Source: Massilia sp. KIM (GTDB taxonomy: Bacteria > Pseudomonadota > Gammaproteobacteria > Burkholderiales > Burkholderiaceae_D). From it: a stretch of 64,000 nt of DNA. The position numbers were made by a program, and so were the translations under genes. Position 1 is the stretch's first letter; each line of letters starts with the position of its first letter. This document shows, in pieces, positions 19,741 through 29,778 of this stretch. The stretch spans positions 1,172,308 through 1,236,307 of the forward strand of contig NZ_MVAD01000002.1 in the NCBI RefSeq assembly GCF_002007115.1, in the 5' to 3' direction. The notes under the pieces are model-generated. The model was not told the DNA's origin, did not search any database, and was given only the letters and a program-made list of their open reading frames with translations.

Positions 19741-19830
19741 GAGCTAACGAGTAACACATATACACGCTGGGGGCTAACGAGCAACACATATACACGCTGG
19801 GGGCTGACGGGTAACACGTAGACACGCATA
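19741..19830. repeat. 30-bp tandem repeat, three units
   Basis: Units 19741-19770 and 19771-19800 differ at two positions. The third (19801-19830) is diverged but keeps the 30-bp register. Each contains GCTAACGAGTAACACATATA-like sequence. No gene or promoter is apparent within it. It sits directly after the REP pair, so the 19618-19943 gap is entirely repeat and unassigned DNA. Confidence 0.8.
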
Positions 19831-19943
19831 CACGCCGCCATCCCAATCGGGCTCCCGGTTGCACCTGCTAGGCATTTAGTCCACACTGTCCGGGCTTTCA
19901 ATCTGGCCTTTCTTGCAAAGCAAGGCTGAGTAGCACTTGACTG

Positions 19944-20009
19944 ATAGGTAAAATCAATCAAGAATATCGTTTCAATCAATTTCACAAACGACGTGCAGGT
20001 CAGTAAACT
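19944..20009 (+). promoter_or_regulatory. OxyR site and promoter of ahpC
   Basis: Bases 19944-19980 match the 37-bp OxyR layout exactly in spacing: ATAG-N7-CAAT, 7-bp spacer, ATCG-N7-CAAT, with the internal T and A of each N7 block in the consensus positions (half-site ends CAAT instead of CTAT, and ATCG instead of ATAG). It abuts a -35 hexamer TTCACA (19981-19986), 17 bp from TAAACT (20004-20009). This is the geometry of an OxyR-activated promoter, giving peroxide-induced ahpC. Confidence 0.75.
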
Positions 20010-20048
20010 GTTCGTCATTGCTTCACTTAACCCCAAACAGGAGATTCC

Positions 20049-20612
20049 ATGTCCCTCATCAACACCCAGATCAAACCGTTCAAGGCGACCGCATACCACG
20101 CTGGCAAGTTCATCGACCTGACCGAAGAAAACTTCAAGGGCACCTGGTCGGTCCTGATGTTCTACCCGGCTGACTTCACCTTCGTTTGCCCGACCGAACT
20201 GGAAGATCTGGCCGCATTCCAGCCGGAATTCGAGAAGATGGGCGTGAAAGTGTACGGCGTGTCGACCGACACCCACTTCGCCCACAAGGCATGGCACGAC
20301 ACCTCGGACGCGATCAAGAAGGTCAACTACCCGCTGATCGGCGACCCGACCGGCGTCCTGTCGCGTAACTTCGAAGTCATGATCGAAGAAGAAGGCCTGG
20401 CCCTGCGCGGCACCTTCGTGATCAATCCGGAAGGCCAGATCAAGATCATGGAAGTGCACGACAACGGCATCGGCCGCGACGCATCGGAACTGATGCGCAA
20501 AGTCAAGGCTGCCCAGTACGTCGCTTCGCACCCGGGCGAAGTGTGCCCGGCCAAGTGGACCGAAGGCGCCGAAACCCTGACCCCGTCGCTGGACCTGGTC
20601 GGCAAGATCTAA
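20049..20612 (+). CDS. ahpC: Alkyl hydroperoxide reductase subunit C (2-Cys peroxiredoxin)
   Basis: 187 residues, the usual AhpC length. Peroxidatic Cys47 lies in [13 protein letters not shown] and the resolving Cys in [10 protein letters not shown] near the C-terminus. It reduces H2O2, alkyl hydroperoxides and peroxynitrite in the cytoplasm and is recycled by AhpF, encoded next. An OxyR-type site precedes it. Codon use differs from its neighbours in being strongly biased, as expected for an abundant protein. A ribosome-binding site CAGGAG lies 8 bp upstream of the ATG. Confidence 0.96.
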   Translation: MSLINTQIKPFKATAYHAGKFIDLTEENFKGTWSVLMFYPADFTFVCPTELEDLAAFQPEFEKMGVKVYGVSTDTHFAHKAWHDTSDAIKKVNYPLIGDPTGVLSRNFEVMIEEEGLALRGTFVINPEGQIKIMEVHDNGIGRDASELMRKVKAAQYVASHPGEVCPAKWTEGAETLTPSLDLVGKI

Positions 20613-20632
20613 GCCAGTAGCACTGTAGTCGC

Positions 20633-20656
20633 ACCGGGCCGCTGCGGCGGCCCGGT
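20633..20656 (+). terminator. Hairpin between ahpC and ahpF (attenuator-like)
   Basis: A 10-bp perfect stem ACCGGGCCGC / GCGGCCCGGT with a 4-base loop is followed by a weak T-rich stretch (TTCGTTT). It could let only part of the ahpC transcripts continue into ahpF, which would fit the higher need for AhpC, or protect the ahpC mRNA end. That role is inference. Confidence 0.55.
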
Positions 20657-20809
20657 TCGTTTCACCCCCACCTCGCGGGGTTCGGCTTGGCATGCCCAGG
20701 CGATCAAGGTAGTCGATCTGGCCGCGATCTCACCAAATCTACGACTTTGCTCCATGAACCGATTGGACCGGATTCAGGTCCCGCAGAAACCGACTTTAAA
20801 GGATACGAC

Positions 20810-22387
20810 ATGCTTACACCTGAACTGAAAACCCAGCTCGGCGCCTACCTCCAGCGCGTGCAGCAACCCTTCGAACTGGTCGCCTCGCTGGACGACAGCG
20901 ACACCGCCAAGCAGATGCGCGACCTGCTCGACACCATCCAGAGCCTGCGCAGCGACAAGATCACGCTGCGCCTGGATGGCCAGGACGCACGCCGCCCTTC
21001 GTTCTCCCTGGCGCGCGCCGGCAGCGACACCTCGCTGCGTTTCGCCGGCCTGCCCCTGGGTCACGAGTTCACCTCGCTGGTGCTGGCGCTGCTCTGGACC
21101 GGCGGCCATCCGCCCAAGGTGGAGCAGGACACCATCGACGCCATCAAGGCGCTCGACGGCGATTACAAGTTCGAAGTCTACATGTCGCTGACCTGCCATA
21201 ACTGCCCGGACGTGGTGCAGGCCCTGTCGCTGATGGCGATCCTGAACCCGAAGGTCAAGACCGTGGTCATCGAAGGCGGCGCCTTCCAGAAGGAAGTCGA
21301 GGAGCGCCAGGTGATGGCGGTGCCGATGGTCTTCCTGAACGGCGAAGTGTTCGGCTCGGGCCGCATGTCGGTCGAGGAAATCGTCGCCAAGCTCGACACC
21401 GGCGCCGGCGAGCGCGACGCCGCCAAGCTGAACGCCAAGGATCCGTACGACGTCCTGATCATCGGCGGCGGCCCCGCCGGTTCGGCAGCAGCCGTGTACG
21501 CGGCCCGCAAGGGCATCCGCACCGGCATCGCCACCGAGCGCATGGGCGGCCAGGTGAACGACACCATGTCGATCGAGAACTACATCTCGGTGCTGGAAAC
21601 CGACGGTCCGAAGTTCGCCGCCGCGCTGGAAGCCCAGGTGCGCCACTATGGGGTGGAAGTCCTGACCCAGCAGCAGGCCGCCCAGCTGATCCCGCCGGCG
21701 ACCCCGGACGGCCTGGTCGAGGTGCGTTTCGCCAACGGCGGCGTGCTCAAGTCGAGCACCATCATCCTGTCGACCGGCGCGCGCTGGAGGAACGTCAACG
21801 TGCCGGGCGAGCAGGAATACAAGAACGCCGGCGTGAACTACTGCCCGCACTGCGACGGCCCGCTGTACAAGGGCAAGCGCGTGGCGGTGATCGGCGGCGG
21901 CAACTCGGGCGTGGAAGCGGCGATCGACCTGGCCGGCATCGTCGAGCACGTGACCCTGCTGGAGTTCGCCCACCAGCTCAAGGCGGACGCGGTGCTGGTC
22001 GCCAAGCTGGAAAGCCTGAAGAACGTGACCATCCACACCAACGCCCAGACCACCGAGATCACCGGCGACGGCAAGAAGGTCAACGGCATCCGCTTCAAGG
22101 ACCGCATCGGCGGCCAGGAGCACCTGGTGGAACTGGAAGGCGTGTTCGTGCAGATCGGCCTGGTGCCCAACACCGAATGGCTGAAAGGCACGCTGGAACT
22201 GTCGCGCTTCGGCGAGATCATCGTGGACGACCACGGCCGCACCAACATCCCGGGTGTGTTCGCCGCGGGTGACGCGACCACCACGCCGTTCAAGCAGATC
22301 GTGATCGCGGCGGGCGAGGGGGCAAAGAGCGCGCTGTCGGCCTTCGACTACATCATCCGCAAGCCGGTGTCGGTCGAGGCAGCCTGA
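20810..22387 (+). CDS. ahpF: Alkyl hydroperoxide reductase subunit F
   Basis: 525 residues from the ATG at 20810 ([19 protein letters not shown]); the frame is open upstream to 20687 but only this start gives the family length. The N-terminal double-thioredoxin domain carries TCHNCPDV. The C-terminal thioredoxin-reductase-like part has FAD motif [19 protein letters not shown], redox pair [11 protein letters not shown](P)H motif [17 protein letters not shown] and the FAD-binding end [16 protein letters not shown]. It passes electrons from NADH to AhpC. A strong terminator follows. Confidence 0.96.
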   Translation: MLTPELKTQLGAYLQRVQQPFELVASLDDSDTAKQMRDLLDTIQSLRSDKITLRLDGQDARRPSFSLARAGSDTSLRFAGLPLGHEFTSLVLALLWTGGHPPKVEQDTIDAIKALDGDYKFEVYMSLTCHNCPDVVQALSLMAILNPKVKTVVIEGGAFQKEVEERQVMAVPMVFLNGEVFGSGRMSVEEIVAKLDTGAGERDAAKLNAKDPYDVLIIGGGPAGSAAAVYAARKGIRTGIATERMGGQVNDTMSIENYISVLETDGPKFAAALEAQVRHYGVEVLTQQQAAQLIPPATPDGLVEVRFANGGVLKSSTIILSTGARWRNVNVPGEQEYKNAGVNYCPHCDGPLYKGKRVAVIGGGNSGVEAAIDLAGIVEHVTLLEFAHQLKADAVLVAKLESLKNVTIHTNAQTTEITGDGKKVNGIRFKDRIGGQEHLVELEGVFVQIGLVPNTEWLKGTLELSRFGEIIVDDHGRTNIPGVFAAGDATTTPFKQIVIAAGEGAKSALSAFDYIIRKPVSVEAA

Positions 22388-22425
22388 GGCAGGAACAGGG
22401 CGGGCCGGCGGCCCACCCAAGCAAG

Positions 22426-22455
22426 AAAGCCATCCCGCAGGGGATGGCTTTTTTT
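22426..22455 (+). terminator. Intrinsic terminator of ahpCF
   Basis: An 11-bp stem AAAGCCATCCC / GGGATGGCTTT with a 4-base loop is followed by a run of T (to 22455). It lies 38 bp after the ahpF stop codon. Confidence 0.9.
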
Positions 22456-22581
22456 ATGCGCGCGGCATGGGCAGGGCATGCGTCATGCATGCCGCAAGGG
22501 CCGCGCACGATTGAGATCACGGATTGTCGGGAGACGCTAGAATAGGCCTCCGACACGCGGCAGAGCTGCCGCGATCCATCC

Positions 22582-22701
22582 TCAGTGGAAGAAGACCAGC
22601 AAGGCCCCCGGCAACGCCTCGGTCTCCAGCAACAGCCAGGTGGCTGCGCTTGCCAGCGCCAGGTGGACCGCGGTCCACGTGATTGGATGATGGCGCGCCA
22701 T
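22582..22701 (-). CDS. Candidate 39-residue hydrophobic peptide
   Basis: On the - strand an ATG at 22701 is preceded by GGGAGAATCATC, a good ribosome-binding site at normal distance. The frame encodes 39 residues ending in TGA at 22582. The start is MARHHPITWTAVHLALA; the middle (AVHLALASAATWLLLE) and the end (LPGALLVFFH) are hydrophobic, so it could form one or two short membrane segments. The frame is too short for a homology call and no promoter is evident. It fills part of the otherwise empty ahpF-recQ gap. The call rests on the start signal and composition only. Confidence 0.4.
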   Translation of the reverse strand: MARHHPITWTAVHLALASAATWLLLETEALPGALLVFFH

Positions 22702-22898
22702 GATGATTCTCCCGATTGCGTTGATTCTTTTGATGGATGGTGACATCTTATCCATCTGACCCGACAGTAGGCATCGGCGGATTCTCCGTCAATTTGTAGG
22801 AATACACCTTGTCCCAGCCCATGGAAAGGCCCAAAAGGGGGCATCCTACGTAATGGGTAGGTGCGGTCCTATAGTCGAGCCCGGGCGACGGCCGGAGA
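22702..22898. other. Region upstream of recQ, no gene seen
   Basis: About 200 bp with no coding frame I can support. It holds TTTGTAGGAATA at 22793-22804, a motif shared with the crp/fnr upstream region, and the inverted repeat CCTAC-N7-GTAGG at 22849-22865. No LexA-type CTGT-N8-ACAG box is present, so SOS control of recQ is not supported by this region. Confidence 0.5.
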
Positions 22899-24626
22899 AT
22901 GGGCCGCATCATGACCCGACACGAACCCACCCTCCTGCACCGCGGCCTGCTCGCCGTGCGCCGTAACACCATCCGCCGCCTGCTCTCGTCCGTGTTCGGG
23001 ATCGACCACCTGCGCGAAGGCCAGCAGCGCGTCATCGACAGCGTTCTTGACGGCAAGGACACCCTGGCCATCATGCCCACCGGCGGCGGCAAGTCGCTGT
23101 GCTACCAGATTCCCGCCAAGATGCTGCAGGGGATGACGGTCGTCGTTTCGCCCCTGATTTCGCTCATGAAGGACCAGCTCGGGAAGCTGGAGGAGCTCGG
23201 CATCCGCTCGGTCCAGGTCAACAGCAGCCTGAACGCCGAGGAAGAAGCCGCCGCGCTCGAGGCCATCGCTGCCGAGACCTGCGAGATCGTGTTCTGCACG
23301 CCCGAACGCCTGGTCTCGCCCGAGTTCATCGAGGTGCTGCGCCAGGTGAGCCTGGACATCGTCGTGATCGACGAGGCCCATTGCATTTCCCAATGGGGAC
23401 ATGATTTCCGGCCGGCCTACATCGGCCTGGCGGCGGCCATCGACGCCCTCGGCAAGCCGCCGGTGCTGGCGCTGACCGCCACCGCCACCGACGAGGTGGT
23501 GGCCGATATCGCCAGCCAGCTCAACCGGCCGAAGATGAACGTCATCAATACCGGCATCTACCGCCCGAACCTGCATTACCGCGTGCTCCAGGTGACCAAT
23601 GCCGACGAGAAGTATGCGCAGGCCCTGCGCCTGGTGCGCGAGACCGCGGGCGTCGGCATCGTCTACGCGGCCACGGTCAAGGCGGCCGAGGAGATGCTCG
23701 AGGTGCTGGAAGAGGCCGGCGAGTCGGTCACGATCTACCACGGCAAGTTGCCGGCGGCCGAGCGCAAGCTCAACCAGGACTTGTTCATGCGCGGCGAACG
23801 GCGGGTGATGGTGGCGACCAATGCCTTCGGCATGGGCATCGACAAGAGCGACACCCGCTTCGTGATCCACCTTCAGATTCCGGCCAACCTGGAATCCTAT
23901 TACCAGGAGTCGGGCCGCGCCGGCCGTGACGGCCTGGACGCCGAGTGCACCTTGCTCTTCTTGCAAGACGATAAACGCATCCAGCAATTTTTCCTGGTCA
24001 AGCATTACCCCAGCGCCGAAGAGCTCAAAACCATCCATGAGGCGGTGCGCAGCCTGGCGGAAGAGGGGCCGGTGAGCGTCGCGCGCATCGAGTCCATGCT
24101 CGAGGACATCGCGGAAGCCAACATCAAGGTCTGTCTCAAGCTGCTTAAGGACGGCAAGCTGCTGCGCCAGAACCGCAAGCTCGAATACCTGCCGACGAGC
24201 AAGGAAGCGAAGGCGGACAGTTTCGCCGCCCTGGCCCAGGTCTATGTCCTGAAGCAGGAAAGGGACCGCGTGGCGCTCGACCAGATGGTAGGCTATGCGG
24301 TAAGCGGCTTCTGCCGCTGGAAATTGCTGCTGGACTATTTTGGCGACGAGGTCGAGGGCTTCGAGAAGTGCTGCCGCTGCGATAACTGCCTGAACCCGCC
24401 GGCGCTGGGCCTGACCGAGGACATCGAGATCCGCGACGACGAGTTCGGCCCCAAGGACGATGCGCCAGAGGAAGCCGGGCCACGCTTCGAGGTCGGCATG
24501 CGGGTGAAGGCGCCGAAGTATGGAGAGGGCGTGGTGGTCGCCGTGGCGGGCGAGCAGGTGACGCTGGCATTTCCGGACCAGGAAGAACACCGTAGCTTCC
24601 TGGCCGAGTATCTGGAACCGGCTTGA
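22899..24626 (+). CDS. recQ: RecQ family ATP-dependent DNA helicase
   Basis: 575 residues. Helicase motifs: MPTGGGKSLCYQIPA (Walker A), VSPLISLMKDQ, VIDEAHCISQWGHDFRPAY (DEAH box with the RecQ-specific loop), LALTATAT, GIVYAATV, MVATNAFGMGIDKSDTRFVIH and ESGRAGRDG. The RecQ zinc domain is CRWKLLLDYFGDE...CCRCDNC. The protein stops soon after and lacks the HRDC domain of E. coli RecQ. The start is taken at 22899; an ATG at 22911 is equally possible. It unwinds recombination and fork intermediates 3' to 5'. It lies 16 bp before the exonuclease gene, hence probably in the ligase operon. Confidence 0.9.
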   Translation: MGRIMTRHEPTLLHRGLLAVRRNTIRRLLSSVFGIDHLREGQQRVIDSVLDGKDTLAIMPTGGGKSLCYQIPAKMLQGMTVVVSPLISLMKDQLGKLEELGIRSVQVNSSLNAEEEAAALEAIAAETCEIVFCTPERLVSPEFIEVLRQVSLDIVVIDEAHCISQWGHDFRPAYIGLAAAIDALGKPPVLALTATATDEVVADIASQLNRPKMNVINTGIYRPNLHYRVLQVTNADEKYAQALRLVRETAGVGIVYAATVKAAEEMLEVLEEAGESVTIYHGKLPAAERKLNQDLFMRGERRVMVATNAFGMGIDKSDTRFVIHLQIPANLESYYQESGRAGRDGLDAECTLLFLQDDKRIQQFFLVKHYPSAEELKTIHEAVRSLAEEGPVSVARIESMLEDIAEANIKVCLKLLKDGKLLRQNRKLEYLPTSKEAKADSFAALAQVYVLKQERDRVALDQMVGYAVSGFCRWKLLLDYFGDEVEGFEKCCRCDNCLNPPALGLTEDIEIRDDEFGPKDDAPEEAGPRFEVGMRVKAPKYGEGVVVAVAGEQVTLAFPDQEEHRSFLAEYLEPA

Positions 24627-24642
24627 GCCGGGAAGGGACCGC

Positions 24643-25695
24643 ATGGGTGACATGGTCGTCGTCCGCAGGGAAGGACTTTATTGCGTACCGGGACAGTTTT
24701 ACATCGACCCGTGGCGGCCGGTCGACCGCGCCGTGATCACCCACGCCCACGGCGACCATGCGCGCGTGGGCCACGGCCACTACCTGGCGGCGGCGCCGGG
24801 CGTGGGCGTGCTCAGGTCGCGACTGGGCGAGATCCGGGTCGACGGGCTGGAATACGGCGAACGCATCACGCATAACGGCGTCACCATCTCCCTGCATCCG
24901 GCCGGCCACGTGCTGGGCTCGGCCCAGGTGCGGATGGAATGCGGCGGGGAAGTCTGGGTCGCCTCGGGCGACTACAAGGTCGAGCCGGACAAGACCTGCG
25001 CCCCCTTCGAGCCGGTGCGCTGCGACACCTTCATCACCGAGTCCACCTTCGGGCTGCCGATCTACCGCTGGGAGCCCGAAGCCCAGGTCATCGAGGACAT
25101 CAACCGCTGGTGGCGCAAGAACGCCGACGAGGGCCGCTGCAGCGTGGTCTTCGCCTACGCCTTCGGCAAGGCCCAGCGCATCCTGTCCGGCCTGGACGCG
25201 TCGATCGGCCCCATCGTCTGCCATGGCGCGGTGGAGCCGCTCAACAAGGTCTACCGCGAAGGGGGCGTCGCGCTGCCGCCGACCGTCATGGTGAGCGAAG
25301 TCGAGAAGGCCGCGCTGCGCCGCGCGCTGGTGCTGGCGCCGCCCTCTGCCAGCGGCTCGCCCTGGATGAAGCGCTTCGGCGACTACAGCGACTCCTTCGC
25401 CAGCGGCTGGATGCTGCTGCGCGGCGCGCGCCGCCGGCGCGGCGTCGACCGCGGCTTCGTGCTCTCCGACCATGCCGACTGGCCGGGCCTGATGAGCGCC
25501 ATCAAGGCTACCGAGGCGCAGCAGGTCATCGTCACCCACGGCTCGATTCCCGTGATGGTGCGCTGGCTGTGCCAGAACGGCCTGGACGCCAAGGCCTTCG
25601 ACACCGAATACGGCGACGAGGAAGAGGACGAGTCGACGCCGCCGGCCGGCCGCGCCGCGAGCAAGGAGGCGTCCGCAGGAGAGCTTGATGCGTGA
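24643..25695 (+). CDS. Ligase-associated DNA damage response exonuclease (MBL fold)
   Basis: 350 residues with the metallo-beta-lactamase metal motif HAHGDHAR, HPAGHVLGSAQV, GDYKVEPDKT and a beta-CASP-like region (VVFAYAFGKAQRIL, SDHADWPGL, VTHGS). This matches the exonuclease that accompanies a bacterial ATP-dependent ligase, a Lhr-like helicase and PdeM in a conserved DNA-damage operon. It overlaps the ligase gene by 8 bp. The substrate is likely DNA ends at breaks or nicks, by family inference. Confidence 0.88.
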   Translation: MGDMVVVRREGLYCVPGQFYIDPWRPVDRAVITHAHGDHARVGHGHYLAAAPGVGVLRSRLGEIRVDGLEYGERITHNGVTISLHPAGHVLGSAQVRMECGGEVWVASGDYKVEPDKTCAPFEPVRCDTFITESTFGLPIYRWEPEAQVIEDINRWWRKNADEGRCSVVFAYAFGKAQRILSGLDASIGPIVCHGAVEPLNKVYREGGVALPPTVMVSEVEKAALRRALVLAPPSASGSPWMKRFGDYSDSFASGWMLLRGARRRRGVDRGFVLSDHADWPGLMSAIKATEAQQVIVTHGSIPVMVRWLCQNGLDAKAFDTEYGDEEEDESTPPAGRAASKEASAGELDA

Positions 25696-27322
25696 ATTCG
25701 CCCGCCTGTACGCCGAACTGGACGAGACCACGTCCACCGCCCGCAAGCTCGACGCCCTGCAGCAGTACTTCGCCAACGCGACCCCGGAGAACGCCGCCTG
25801 GGCGGTCTACTTCCTGGCCGGCGGCAAGCCGCGCCAGGCGGTGCCGACCAAACTGCTGCGCCAATATGCGATCGAATACGCGGGCCTGGACGAGTGGCTG
25901 TTCGACGAGTCCTACCACGCCGTTGGCGACTTCGCCGAGACCATCGCCCACATCCTGCCGCCGCCCGCCCAGCGTTCCGACGTCGGCCTGGCGGTGTGGA
26001 TGGAAGAACGCATCGCGCCGCTGCGCGGAGCCGAGCCGGCGCGCATCCGCGAGGCCTTGTTCAGCTATTGGAACGAACTCGACTGGCGCGAGCGCTTCCT
26101 GCTCATCAAGCTGATCGGCGGGGGCTTCCGCGTGGGGGTGTCGCGCCTATTGGTGACGCGCGCGCTGGCCGCCATCGCGGCGGTGGACAGCAAGCTGATC
26201 GCCCAGCGCCTGATGGGCTGGACCGACGGCCGGGTGCAGCCGACCGCCACCGGCTTCCTGCAACTGATCGCCGAGCAGACCGAGGACGAGCACAAGCTGC
26301 GCGGCGGCCAGCCCTATCCCTTCTTCCTGGCCCATCAATTGCAAGGCGAGCCGGCGGCGCTGGGCGAGGTCGACGACTGGCAGGTGGAATGGAAGTACGA
26401 CGGCATCCGCGCCCAGCTGGTGCGGCGCGGCGGCCAGAGCTATTTGTGGTCGCGCGGCGAGGACCTGATCACCGAGCGCTTCCCCGAGCTGGCGGCGGTG
26501 CGCCTGCCGGAGGGGACGGTGCTCGACGGCGAGGTGCTGATCTGGCAGCCGGGCTGCGAGTCACCGGCGCCCTTCGCCGACCTGCAGAAGCGCATCGGCC
26601 GCAAGACCCTGTCGGCCAAGCTGCTGGCCGAGCTGCCGGCGGTGCTGTGCTGCTACGACCTGCTGGAGCTGGACGGCGTCGACCTGCGCGGCCTGCCCCA
26701 GCACGAGCGGCGCGCCCTGCTGGAAAAGGAAGTGGCCGCCGCCGACCAGCCCCAGCTGCGCCTGTCGCCCCTGGTCCGGGCCGACGGCTGGGACGAGTTG
26801 GCCCGGCTGCGCGAAGCCTCGCGCGAACGCGGGGTGGAAGGCATGATGCTCAAGGCGCGCGAGGCGCGCTATGGCGTCGGCCGCACCAAGGACGTCGGCA
26901 CCTGGTGGAAGTGGAAGATCGACCCCTATACGGTGGACGCGGTGCTGATCTACGCCCAGCCGGGCAGCGGCCGCCGCGCCTCGCTCTACACCGACTACAC
27001 CTTTGCCGTCTGGGACGGGGAGGGCGGGGAGCGGCGCCTGGTGCCCTTCGCAAAAGCCTATTCCGGCCTCACCGACGCCGAGATCGCCCAGGTCGACAAT
27101 GCGATACGCCGCACCACGGTCGAGAAGTTCGGGCCGGTGCGCTCGGTGAAGCCGACCATGGTGTTCGAGATCGGCTTCGAGGGCATCGCCCTGTCGCCGC
27201 GCCACAAGGCCGGCATCGCGGTGCGTTTTCCGCGCATCCTGCGCCGGCGCGAGGACAAGCCGGTCGAGGAAGCCGACACCCTCGACACCTTGAAAGGCCT
27301 GCTGGCCGCCGCAGGCGCATGA
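25688..27322 (+). CDS. ATP-dependent DNA ligase (damage-response operon type)
   Basis: 544 residues from the ATG at 25688 (a TTG directly before it is also in frame). The adenylation motif is [10 protein letters not shown] with nucleophile Lys236. Other nucleotidyltransferase motifs are [24 protein letters not shown] and [15 protein letters not shown], followed by an OB domain. The N-terminal 200 residues form the DNA-binding domain of the LigB/LigC-like class. It seals nicks using ATP and is distinct from the essential NAD-dependent LigA. Overlaps both neighbours (8 bp and 4 bp). Confidence 0.9.
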   Translation: MREFARLYAELDETTSTARKLDALQQYFANATPENAAWAVYFLAGGKPRQAVPTKLLRQYAIEYAGLDEWLFDESYHAVGDFAETIAHILPPPAQRSDVGLAVWMEERIAPLRGAEPARIREALFSYWNELDWRERFLLIKLIGGGFRVGVSRLLVTRALAAIAAVDSKLIAQRLMGWTDGRVQPTATGFLQLIAEQTEDEHKLRGGQPYPFFLAHQLQGEPAALGEVDDWQVEWKYDGIRAQLVRRGGQSYLWSRGEDLITERFPELAAVRLPEGTVLDGEVLIWQPGCESPAPFADLQKRIGRKTLSAKLLAELPAVLCCYDLLELDGVDLRGLPQHERRALLEKEVAAADQPQLRLSPLVRADGWDELARLREASRERGVEGMMLKAREARYGVGRTKDVGTWWKWKIDPYTVDAVLIYAQPGSGRRASLYTDYTFAVWDGEGGERRLVPFAKAYSGLTDAEIAQVDNAIRRTTVEKFGPVRSVKPTMVFEIGFEGIALSPRHKAGIAVRFPRILRRREDKPVEEADTLDTLKGLLAAAGA

Positions 27323-29778
27323 GCGGCAACGAGATCACCCGCCGCATCAAGGCCTGGTTCGAGGAGAAGGGCTGGAAGCCCTTTCCCTTCCAGCGCGAGG
27401 TCTGGAAGGCGGCCCTGGAGGGCAGCTCCGGCCTGCTGCACGCGAACACCGGCGCCGGCAAGACCTTCGCCGTCTGGTTCGCGGCCCTGCAGCGCGCCGG
27501 CCTGCCGGAGCAGCGCAAGGCCGCCGGCCTGCGGGTGCTGTGGATCACGCCGATGCGGGCGCTGGCTGCCGACACCCAGCGCGCGCTTGAGGATACGGCG
27601 GGCGTGCTGCTGCCCGAATGGCGGGTCGGCGCGCGCACCGGCGACACCGGTTCGGCCGAGCGTGCGCGCCAGGCCCGCAGCATGCCGGCGGCGCTCGTGA
27701 CCACGCCGGAAAGCCTGTCCCTGATGCTCAGCCACGCGGCGGCGCGCGATCACTTCAGGCATCTGGACATGATCATCATCGACGAGTGGCACGAGCTGAT
27801 GGGCTCCAAGCGCGGGGTGCAGGTGCAGCTCGCGCTGGCGCGGCTGCGGCGCTGGCGTCCCGGATTGCTGGTGTGGGGTGTCTCGGCCACCATGGGCGAC
27901 CTCGACCTGGCGCGCCAGGTGCTGCTGGGCGGCGGCGACGGCGTGATCGTCGAGGGCGACCAGCGCAAGAAGATCGTGGTCGATTGCCTGATCCCCGACC
28001 CGGTGTCGCGCTTTCCCTGGGGCGGCCACCTCGGCATGCAGATGCTGGAGCCGGTGATCCGCGAGATCGAGCAGCACGCGGCCACCCTGGTGTTCACCAA
28101 TACCCGCGCCCAGTCCGAGATCTGGTACCAGAACCTGCTGGAGGCGCGGCCCGACTGGGCCGGCCTGATCGCCCTGCACCACGGTTCGCTCGACCGCGAG
28201 GTGCGCGAATGGGTGGAGCTGGGCCTGAAGAACGGCGTGCTCAAGGCCGTGATCTGCACCGCCAGCCTGGACCTGGGCGTGGACTTCCTGCCGGTCGAGC
28301 GGGTGCTGCAGGTCGGCAGCGCCAAGGGCATCGCACGCCTGCTGCAACGGGCCGGCCGCAGCGGCCACGCGCCGGGGCGGGTGTCGCGCGTGACCCTGGT
28401 GCCGACCAACAGCCTGGAACTGCTGGAAGCCGCGGCCGCCAGGAAGGCGGTGGCGGCGCGCCGCATCGAGGGCCGCTACGTGCCCAACAAGCCCTTCGAC
28501 GTGCTGGTGCAGCACCTGGTGACCGTGGCCCTGGGCGGCGGCTTCGACAGCGCGGACCTGTTCGAGGAAGTGAGAAGCGCCTGGTCCTACCGCACGCTCG
28601 ACGAGGAGGAATGGCAGTGGGCGCTGGACTTCGTCGCGCGCGGCGGCCAGAGCCTGACCGTGTATCCCGAATACCGGCGCGTGCTGCCGGACGAGGAGGG
28701 CATCTACCGCGTGCCGGATGCCGCGATCGGGCGCCGCCATCGCATGGGCATCGGCACCATCGTGTCCGATTCCACCATCCAGGTGAAATACCTGAGCGGC
28801 GGGCGCATCGGCAGCGTCGAGGAATCCTTCATCTCGCGCCTGAAGCAAGGCGACCACTTCCTGTTCGGCGGGCGCATCCTCGAATTCGTGCGGGTGCACG
28901 AGATGACGGCGTTCGTGAAGCGGGCCAATACCTCGCGCGGCGCGATCACGCGCTGGCAGGGCGCCAAGATGCCGATGTCCACCGAGCTGGCCGACGCCAC
29001 GCTGGAGGAACTGCGGCTGGCGGCGCGCGGCGTGTTCGAGGGGCCGGAGATGCAGGCGCTGCGCCCGCTGATCGCGGTCCAGCAGGAATGGTCGGCTGTG
29101 CCGACTTCGGAAGTGCTGGTGGTCGAGCGCCTGAAGAGCCGCGAGGGCTATCACCTGTTCGTCTACCCTTTCGGCGGGCGCGCGGTGCACATGGGGCTGG
29201 CCTCGCTGTTCGCCTGGCGCATCGCGCGCACCCGGCCGATCACCTTTTCCATCGCCGTCAACGACTACGGTTTCGAGCTGCTGGCGCCGGAGCCGGTCGA
29301 CTGGGCCGGGGTGTTCGCACCCGGGGTCGGGGCCGAGGTGGCGCTGTTCGACACCACGACCCTGCTGGAGGACGTGCTGGACAGCCTGAACGCGACCCAG
29401 CTCTCGCAGCAGCGCTTTCGCGAAGTGGCGCGCATCGCCGGGCTGGTGTTCCAGGGCTATCCGGGCCAGCCCAAGTCGGCGCGCCAGTTGCAGGCATCGA
29501 GTTCGCTGTTCTTCGAGGTGTTCCGCAAGCACGATGCGGGCAACCTGCTGCTGACCCAGGCCCAGCGCGAGGTGATGGAGCAGGAACTGGAACTGACCCG
29601 CTTGCGTGACACGCTCGTCAAGCTGCAAGGACGCCGGATCGCGTATTGTGAAGTGAAGCGTCCGACGCCGTTCGGGTTTACGCTGATGGTGGCGCGCTAC
29701 CGCGAGAAGGTCAGCAGCGAGAAGCTGTCCGAGCGGGTGGCGCGCATGGTGCGCGAACTGGAGAAAGCGGCGGCATGA
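27319..29778 (+). CDS. Ligase-associated DNA damage response DEXH-box helicase (Lhr-like)
   Basis: 819 residues from the ATG at 27319, which overlaps the ligase stop (ATGA); the frame is open far upstream inside the ligase gene but that part is a shadow. Motifs: [79 protein letters not shown] and QRAGRSGH. The long C-terminal half is the Lhr-type winged-helix and beta region. It probably works with the exonuclease and ligase in processing damaged DNA. Overlaps pdeM by 4 bp. Confidence 0.9.
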   Translation: MSGNEITRRIKAWFEEKGWKPFPFQREVWKAALEGSSGLLHANTGAGKTFAVWFAALQRAGLPEQRKAAGLRVLWITPMRALAADTQRALEDTAGVLLPEWRVGARTGDTGSAERARQARSMPAALVTTPESLSLMLSHAAARDHFRHLDMIIIDEWHELMGSKRGVQVQLALARLRRWRPGLLVWGVSATMGDLDLARQVLLGGGDGVIVEGDQRKKIVVDCLIPDPVSRFPWGGHLGMQMLEPVIREIEQHAATLVFTNTRAQSEIWYQNLLEARPDWAGLIALHHGSLDREVREWVELGLKNGVLKAVICTASLDLGVDFLPVERVLQVGSAKGIARLLQRAGRSGHAPGRVSRVTLVPTNSLELLEAAAARKAVAARRIEGRYVPNKPFDVLVQHLVTVALGGGFDSADLFEEVRSAWSYRTLDEEEWQWALDFVARGGQSLTVYPEYRRVLPDEEGIYRVPDAAIGRRHRMGIGTIVSDSTIQVKYLSGGRIGSVEESFISRLKQGDHFLFGGRILEFVRVHEMTAFVKRANTSRGAITRWQGAKMPMSTELADATLEELRLAARGVFEGPEMQALRPLIAVQQEWSAVPTSEVLVVERLKSREGYHLFVYPFGGRAVHMGLASLFAWRIARTRPITFSIAVNDYGFELLAPEPVDWAGVFAPGVGAEVALFDTTTLLEDVLDSLNATQLSQQRFREVARIAGLVFQGYPGQPKSARQLQASSSLFFEVFRKHDAGNLLLTQAQREVMEQELELTRLRDTLVKLQGRRIAYCEVKRPTPFGFTLMVARYREKVSSEKLSERVARMVRELEKAAA

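Noticed and set aside
19741..19830. CRISPR array
   Set aside because: The 30-bp units are contiguous with no unique spacers and no cas genes are present.
25894..27318. In-frame upstream extension of the Lhr-like helicase gene by 475 codons
   Set aside because: It runs inside the ligase gene in another frame and has Arg/Gly/Pro-rich nonsense composition; the ATGA overlap at 27319 gives the proper start.
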